Shown here: piece by piece, positions 60,198-64,000 of the stretch
Layout of the letters: each line of letters opens with the position of its first letter
Numbering within the stretch: position 1 is the first letter of the stretch
Source of the DNA: Xylanimonas ulmi
GTDB taxonomy: Bacteria; Actinomycetota; Actinomycetes; Actinomycetales; Cellulomonadaceae
NCBI RefSeq assembly: GCF_004216535.1
Contig: NZ_SGWX01000001.1
Location: 434,001-498,000 of the forward strand
Reading direction: 5' to 3'
DNA: 64,000 bases
Translations under genes and position numbers: made by a program
Notes under the pieces: model-generated
Database searches by the model: none
Seen by the model: only the letters and a program-made list of their open reading frames with translations
What the model was told of the DNA's origin: nothing

Positions 60198-60267
60198 GTC
60201 TGGTCGTCGGTTCGCGGTCCGGTCGTCAGATCAACGCGACGTCCAGACCTCGAACCGACGACCAGAC
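60198..60267 (-). repeat. 70-bp palindromic element, right (inverted) copy
   Basis: On the minus strand this copy starts GTCTGGTCGTCGGTTCGAGG and reads GACGTCGCGTTGATC in its middle, against GACGTCACGTTGATC in the left copy. About 64 of 70 positions agree. Confidence 0.85.
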
Positions 60268-60337
60268 CCGCCGCGGCCCTGGTGTGCGGGGCGCAGGCTG
60301 GGCAGGGTGCGTGGGGGCGGGCAATTAGGCTGGTGCC

Positions 60338-61786
60338 GTGACTCTTCCTGCCGCCGGCTCCTGCGACGTCCGCGTTCGTTTCGCCCCCTCGCCCACGGGC
60401 ATGTTCCACGTCGGTGGAGCCCGCTCGGCGCTGTTCAACTGGGCCGTGGCCAAGCACACGGGTGGTGTGTTCGTGCTGCGCATCGAGGACACCGACGCCG
60501 CGCGCAACAAGCCCGAGTGGACCGAGGGCATCCTCTCGGCGATGGCGTCGCTGGGCATGCACGCCGACGACCCGACGTTCGAGGGCCCGTACTTCCAGTC
60601 GAAGAACGTCGCGCTGCACACGCAGGCGGCGGCCCGGCTGTTCGCCGCCGGCCGCGCCTACTACTGCGACTGCACGCGCGACGCCGTCGCCGCCCGCACG
60701 GGCAACGCGCAGACCGGGTACGACGGCTTCTGCCGCGACCGCGCCCTGGCCTACGAGCCGGGCCGTGCGCTGCGCTTCCGCACGCCCGACGAGGGTGAGA
60801 CCCACGTGGTCGACCTGATCCGCGGCAACCCGACGTTCCCGAACGCCGCGATCGAGGACTTCGTCGTGGCCCGCGGAGACGGCTCGCCGGTGTTCCTGCT
60901 CGCCAACGTGGTCGACGACCTGGACGAGGGCATCACCCATGTGATCCGCGGTGAGGAGCACCTGCCCAACACGCCCAAGCAGCAGTTGCTGTGGGAGGCG
61001 CTCGGGGCGACGCCGCCCACGTGGGCGCACCTGCCGGTCATTGTCAACGAGCGTCGACAGAAGCTGTCCAAGCGCCGCGACAAGGTGGCGCTCGAGGACT
61101 ACCTGGCCGACGGCATCCTGCCCGAGGCGATGGTCAACTACCTCATGCTGCTGGGCTGGGCGCCGGGCAACGACGAGGAGATCCTGCCGTTCGATACGCT
61201 CGTCGAGCGTTTCGACATCGCCGATGTCAACTCGTCCTCGGCGTTCTTCGACGTCAAGAAGCTGACCGCCTTCAACGGTGAGTACATCCGCGCGATGTCG
61301 CCCGAGGCGTTCGCGGTCGCCGTCGGCCCGTGGCTGCGCGCGCCGCACGCGCCGTGGAGCGAAGAGCAGTTCGACGCCGCCGCGTTCGCCGCGGTCGCGC
61401 CGCTCGCGCAGACGCGCGTGGCCACGCTGAGCGAGATCACGGCCAACGTCGACTTCCTGTTCCTTGACACCCCGGTCGATGACGCGCAGTCGTGGGCGAA
61501 GGCCATGAAGGACCCGGCGCGTGCGCTGCTGCCCGATGCCCGTGCGGCGCTGGCCGCGCTCGAGCCGTGGGCGGCCGAGCCGCTCAAGGAGGCGGTGACG
61601 GCCGTCGGTGAGCGGCACGGGCTCAAGCTCGGTAAGGCGCAGGCGCCGGTGCGCGTCGCGGTGACGGGCCGCACGATCGGCCTCCCGCTGTTCGAGTCGC
61701 TCCAGGTGCTGGGCCGTGAGCGGACGCTCGCGCGGATCGACGCGGCGATCGCGCGCCTCGACCGCGAGGCGCCCGCCGGTGCCTGA
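60338..61786 (+). CDS. gltX: Glutamyl-tRNA synthetase
   Basis: GltX (482 residues) charges tRNA-Glu and, in organisms with GatCAB and no GlnRS, also tRNA-Gln. The HIGH motif is in [18 protein letters not shown] and the KMSKS motif reads KLSKRRDK (242-249). [21 protein letters not shown] and the helical anticodon-binding domain (about 330-482) are complete. GTG 60338 is 6 bases after TAGGCT (60326-60331). Its end overlaps the HAD gene by 8 bases. Confidence 0.97.
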   Translation: MTLPAAGSCDVRVRFAPSPTGMFHVGGARSALFNWAVAKHTGGVFVLRIEDTDAARNKPEWTEGILSAMASLGMHADDPTFEGPYFQSKNVALHTQAAARLFAAGRAYYCDCTRDAVAARTGNAQTGYDGFCRDRALAYEPGRALRFRTPDEGETHVVDLIRGNPTFPNAAIEDFVVARGDGSPVFLLANVVDDLDEGITHVIRGEEHLPNTPKQQLLWEALGATPPTWAHLPVIVNERRQKLSKRRDKVALEDYLADGILPEAMVNYLMLLGWAPGNDEEILPFDTLVERFDIADVNSSSAFFDVKKLTAFNGEYIRAMSPEAFAVAVGPWLRAPHAPWSEEQFDAAAFAAVAPLAQTRVATLSEITANVDFLFLDTPVDDAQSWAKAMKDPARALLPDARAALAALEPWAAEPLKEAVTAVGERHGLKLGKAQAPVRVAVTGRTIGLPLFESLQVLGRERTLARIDAAIARLDREAPAGA

Positions 61787-62576
61787 GCCGGTCGCGGCAG
61801 GTCCGGCGGTCACGACCGGTCCGGCGACCGATCCGGCGGTCGAGCCTGTCGAGGCCATTGTCGACGCCGTCCTGTTCGACATCGACGACACCCTCGTCGA
61901 CACGCGGGGCGCGTTCGCCGAGGCGGTCGCCGCCGTGCGCCGCGCGTTCCTGCCGCACGTGCCCGCCACACGCGAGCCGGAACTGCTGGCCATGTGGCGC
62001 GACGACCTCGGCGGGCACTACCGCGCGTACACGCGCGGCGAGCTGGGCTTCGACGAGCAGCGACGCCTGCGTGCGGACGAGCTGCACGTGGCGTTCGGCG
62101 GTCCGCGCGTCGACGAGGCGGCCTACCCCGGCTGGCTCGCGGTCTTCTGGGGCGCCTTCGAGCGCGCCTGGGCCGCACACGACGACGTCGCCGCCGCGCT
62201 CAGTGCCCTGCGCCAGGCGGGCGTGCGCGTCGGGAGCGTGACCAACGCGCGTGTCACCCTGCAGGAGTCGAAGCTGACCGCGGCCGGGATCGCGGGTGTG
62301 CCCGTCCTGGTCGGGGTCGACACCTTGGGCTTCGGCAAGCCGCGTCCCGAGGTATTCCATGAGGGGTGCCGGCTGCTGGGCAGCGACCCGGCGCGCACGG
62401 CGTACGTCGGTGACGAGCCCGACGTCGACGCCCGAGGGGCCACCGACGCCGGGCTCGTGGGCGTCTGGCTCGACCGCCCGGGTGTGCGGCGGGGCGGTGT
62501 GGACCATGCGGTGGGCGCCGGCGTGCGTCGCATCGGCGGGCTCGACGAGCTCGCGACGGTGCTCGGGATCGGCTGA
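61779..62576 (+). CDS. HAD-family hydrolase
   Basis: A 265-residue HAD phosphatase. Motif I is [11 protein letters not shown], motif II GSVTNAR, motif III the lysine in FGKPRPE, and motif [18 protein letters not shown] helical cap lies between I and II. The first 30 residues are low-complexity (Pro/Ala/Thr/Val) and encoded by sequence reminiscent of the nearby GTTGAGCCTGTCGA repeat. It overlaps gltX by 8 bases and is probably co-transcribed; substrate unknown. Confidence 0.88.
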   Translation: MPEPVAAGPAVTTGPATDPAVEPVEAIVDAVLFDIDDTLVDTRGAFAEAVAAVRRAFLPHVPATREPELLAMWRDDLGGHYRAYTRGELGFDEQRRLRADELHVAFGGPRVDEAAYPGWLAVFWGAFERAWAAHDDVAAALSALRQAGVRVGSVTNARVTLQESKLTAAGIAGVPVLVGVDTLGFGKPRPEVFHEGCRLLGSDPARTAYVGDEPDVDARGATDAGLVGVWLDRPGVRRGGVDHAVGAGVRRIGGLDELATVLGIG

Positions 62577-62590
62577 GCGAGGGCGCGGGG

Positions 62591-62647
62591 GGTTTCGACG
62601 GGCTCAACCACCCGGGTGGGCGCGGGCGGTTTCGACGGGCTCAACCA
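62591..62647. repeat. Two direct copies of GGTTTCGACGGGCTCAACCA
   Basis: The 20-base word occurs at 62591-62610 and 62628-62647, and differs by one base from the start of the inverted repeat at 40271. It lies in the gap between two convergent genes and likely belongs to the same interspersed family. Confidence 0.8.
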
Positions 62648-62669
62648 GCGGGCGCGGCGGGGGCGGTGG

Positions 62670-63434
62670 TCAGCGGCGGCGGGCGACGTAGGCGCTGGTG
62701 ACGTAGGGGAGGGCGACGGTCTCGCGTCCGGCCAGGTCGGGATGCGTGGCCACCAGGTCGTCGACCGCCGCGAGCAGCGCGTCGCGTTCGGCCTCAGGCA
62801 GCGTCAGCAGGTAGCTGCGTGACGCCGCCAGCGGCCGCAGCGAGGCGGTCGCGACGTCGTCGGACCACGCGAAGGTCCGGCGCTCGAGCGGCCCGAACGT
62901 GGCGCCGAGCACCGGGGCGCGCTGCTCGGGCGTCGGTTCGAGCCGGTCGCCGCGATGCAGGATCTGGCCGAAGCGCGCGACCCAGTCGCGCGTGTCGTCG
63001 CGGTCGTTCCATACGACACCGAGCGTTCCGCCCGGCCGCAAAACTCGGGCGATCTGCGTGGCGGCCGCGGCCTCGTCGAACCAGTGCCACGCCTGGCCGA
63101 CGACGACGGCGTCGACGCTCGCGTCGTCGAGCGGGATGGCCTCGGCCGCGGCGAGGTGCGCCTCGACGCCGGGCAGGGCGTCGGTGAGGCGGCTCAGCAT
63201 GGGCTCGGACGGCTCGACGGCGACGACGTCGAGCCCGCGCGCGACGAGCGAGGCGGTGAGCTTGCCAGTGCCGGCGGCGAGGTCGAGCACGCGGCGGGCG
63301 CCTGTCGGGACCAGGTAGTCGACGGCCGCGGCAGGGTAGTTCGGGCGGACGGCGGCGTACAGGTCGGCGCCGAGTGAGAACGAGGCGGCGCGCGTGGCGT
63401 GGTCGTGGGGGTTGGGCACAGGGGCGTGGGTCAC
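62670..63434 (-). CDS. Class I SAM-dependent methyltransferase
   Basis: A 254-residue methyltransferase of the Methyltransf_11 type. The N-terminal SFSLGADLYAAVRPNYPAAA is typical of a small-molecule group; motif I is VLDLAAGTGKLTASL, followed by VVAVEPSEPML, the WHWFD box in VVVGQAWHWFDE and VLRPGGTLGVVWNDRDD. The substrate is unknown. GTG 63434 is the best start; no strong ribosome site or -10 box is visible. It is convergent with the HAD gene. Confidence 0.85.
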   Translation of the reverse strand: MTHAPVPNPHDHATRAASFSLGADLYAAVRPNYPAAAVDYLVPTGARRVLDLAAGTGKLTASLVARGLDVVAVEPSEPMLSRLTDALPGVEAHLAAAEAIPLDDASVDAVVVGQAWHWFDEAAAATQIARVLRPGGTLGVVWNDRDDTRDWVARFGQILHRGDRLEPTPEQRAPVLGATFGPLERRTFAWSDDVATASLRPLAASRSYLLTLPEAERDALLAAVDDLVATHPDLAGRETVALPYVTSAYVARRR

Positions 63435-63519
63435 GGCGTCGATCTTGCCCGCAGGCGCGCCCGCGCACACGCCGCGCAGGGAGGTGACGTAGGACACCAG
63501 CCCGCTGGCCGACCTCGTT

Positions 63520-63548
63520 TTGGTGGACAGCCCTGCGTCGGGTAATGT
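63520..63548 (+). promoter_or_regulatory. Probable tRNA-Gln/Glu promoter
   Basis: TTGGTG, 17 bases, TAATGT ends 45 bases before tRNA-Gln. It shares the -10 box with the rrn promoter. A further TAGGAT (63707-63712) might start a tRNA-Glu transcript. Confidence 0.5.
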
Positions 63549-63593
63549 TCTCGGCTGTTGGCCCGGTGCGGAATCGCGGGGCTGATACCACCA

Positions 63594-63665
63594 TGGGGTA
63601 TGGTGTAATTGGCAGCACGAGTGATTCTGGTTCACTTAGTCTAGGTTCGAGTCCTGGTACCCCAG
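63594..63665 (+). tRNA. tRNA-Gln (anticodon CTG)
   Basis: A 72-nt cloverleaf. The acceptor TGGGGTA pairs with TACCCCA, the anticodon stem AGTGA/TCACT holds loop TTCTGGT, and GGTTCGAGTCC is the T arm. It reads CAG. The CCA end is not encoded. Confidence 0.95.
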
Positions 63666-63746
63666 CGCAGCATCCTCGTCTGGTCACCGGCGCCGCCGGA
63701 GTCGGGTAGGATTCTCCGGCAGCCGGTCAACGACCGGCAGTCACAG

Positions 63747-63819
63747 GCCCCCATCGTCTAGCGGCCTAGGACGCCGCCCTCTCACGGCGGTAACGCGGGT
63801 TCAAATCCCGCTGGGGGTA
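63747..63819 (+). tRNA. tRNA-Glu (anticodon CTC), copy 1
   Basis: A 73-nt tRNA: acceptor GCCCCCA/TGGGGGT with a G1-U72 pair, anticodon stem CCGCC/GGCGG around CTCTCAC, T arm GGGTTCAAATCCC. It reads GAG. The CCA end is not encoded. Confidence 0.95.
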
Positions 63820-63860
63820 CGCACCGCTCATGCGGCAGGTCCGCGCGAGCGGAGTCACAG

Positions 63861-63933
63861 GCCCCCATCGTCTAGCGGCCTAGGACGTCGCCCTCTCACG
63901 GCGGTAACGCGGGTTCAAATCCCGCTGGGGGTA
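63861..63933 (+). tRNA. tRNA-Glu (anticodon CTC), copy 2
   Basis: The gene is identical to copy 1 except C to T at position 27, which changes the first anticodon-stem pair from C-G to U-G. The same GTCACAG precedes both. The gap is 41 bases. Confidence 0.95.
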
Positions 63934-63941
63934 CACGGTGT

Positions 63942-63971
63942 GAAGGCCCGGTCCATCTGGACCGGGCCTTC
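63942..63971 (+). terminator. Terminator of the tRNA cluster
   Basis: GAAGGCCCGGTCC / GGACCGGGCCTTC form a perfect 13-bp stem with loop ATCT, eight bases after the last tRNA. Confidence 0.85.
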
Positions 63972-64000
63972 GTCGTCGCGGTGAGGAGTCGGAGCGCCGT

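Noticed and set aside
59033-60267. Insertion sequence with transposase
   Set aside because: The boxed gene has no DDE or other transposase motif; it is AbiEi/DUF559-like. Any mobility would need a helper from elsewhere.

Overview
The window is chromosomal DNA of a very GC-rich Gram-positive bacterium. It carries an actinobacterial 16S-23S-5S operon with the extra 23S helix typical of the phylum, a GatCAB transamidosome, a mycobacterial-type gene order, GTG starts and many probable leaderless promoters. Within the Actinobacteria the gene content (facultative-anaerobe adhE, ilv-leu block, ITS without tRNAs) suggests a Micrococcales member near Cellulomonadaceae/Promicromonosporaceae. This placement is an inference from recognition, not a tree.

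Layout. 1-2.8 kb: end of an FAD dehydrogenase and glgX. 2.9-8.2 kb: etfB-etfA-iscS-mnmA-metE-like, with translational coupling through 4-base overlaps. 8.3-13.4 kb: an S9 oligopeptidase divergent from adhE, with a Rex-type operator and a GntR/FadR-type palindrome between them. 13.4-13.65 kb: an unusual hairpin array with a repeated identical loop, then a strong terminator-like hairpin. 13.8-19.3 kb: ligA, a WS/DGAT-like acyltransferase, a GNAT and a HEAT-like protein. 19.3-25.4 kb: the rRNA operon. 25.4-31.1 kb: gatC-gatA-gatB, a GNAT, and malic enzyme. 31.1-45.2 kb: a peptide transporter, then a branched-chain amino acid block (two different dihydroxy-acid dehydratases, ilvB-ilvN-ilvC behind a leader-peptide attenuator, leuB, ilvE, and cimA behind a second attenuator-like leader). 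45.1-57 kb: EamA exporter/LysR pair, lipoate ligase with permuted domains, YggS, YccF, YbaK, TSUP permease, a DUF2809-VanY fusion coupled to a Ski2-like helicase, and a flavin monooxygenase. 57-64 kb: two methyltransferases, an FAH-family enzyme, a frameshifted AbiEi/DUF559-like gene boxed by inverted 70-bp elements, gltX, a HAD phosphatase, and tRNA-Gln plus two tRNA-Glu genes.

How it works together. The gene order etfBA-iscS-mnmA-metE-like-ligA-gatCAB-ilvBNC-leuB-gltX matches the order known from Mycobacterium, so this is a conserved core with insertions. The rRNA operon sits inside it. gatCAB, gltX, tRNA-Gln and tRNA-Glu are the parts needed for indirect Gln-tRNA synthesis. iscS and mnmA cooperate in tRNA 2-thiolation. 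ilvD/ilvB/ilvN/ilvC/leuB/ilvE/cimA supply most of the Ile/Val/Leu pathway.

The items most worth a second look are the hairpin array after adhE, the repeat-boxed broken AbiEi-like gene, the pair of dihydroxy-acid dehydratases of apparently different iron-sulfur type, the two BCAA leader peptides, and the window-wide TANNNT-6to8-start pattern.
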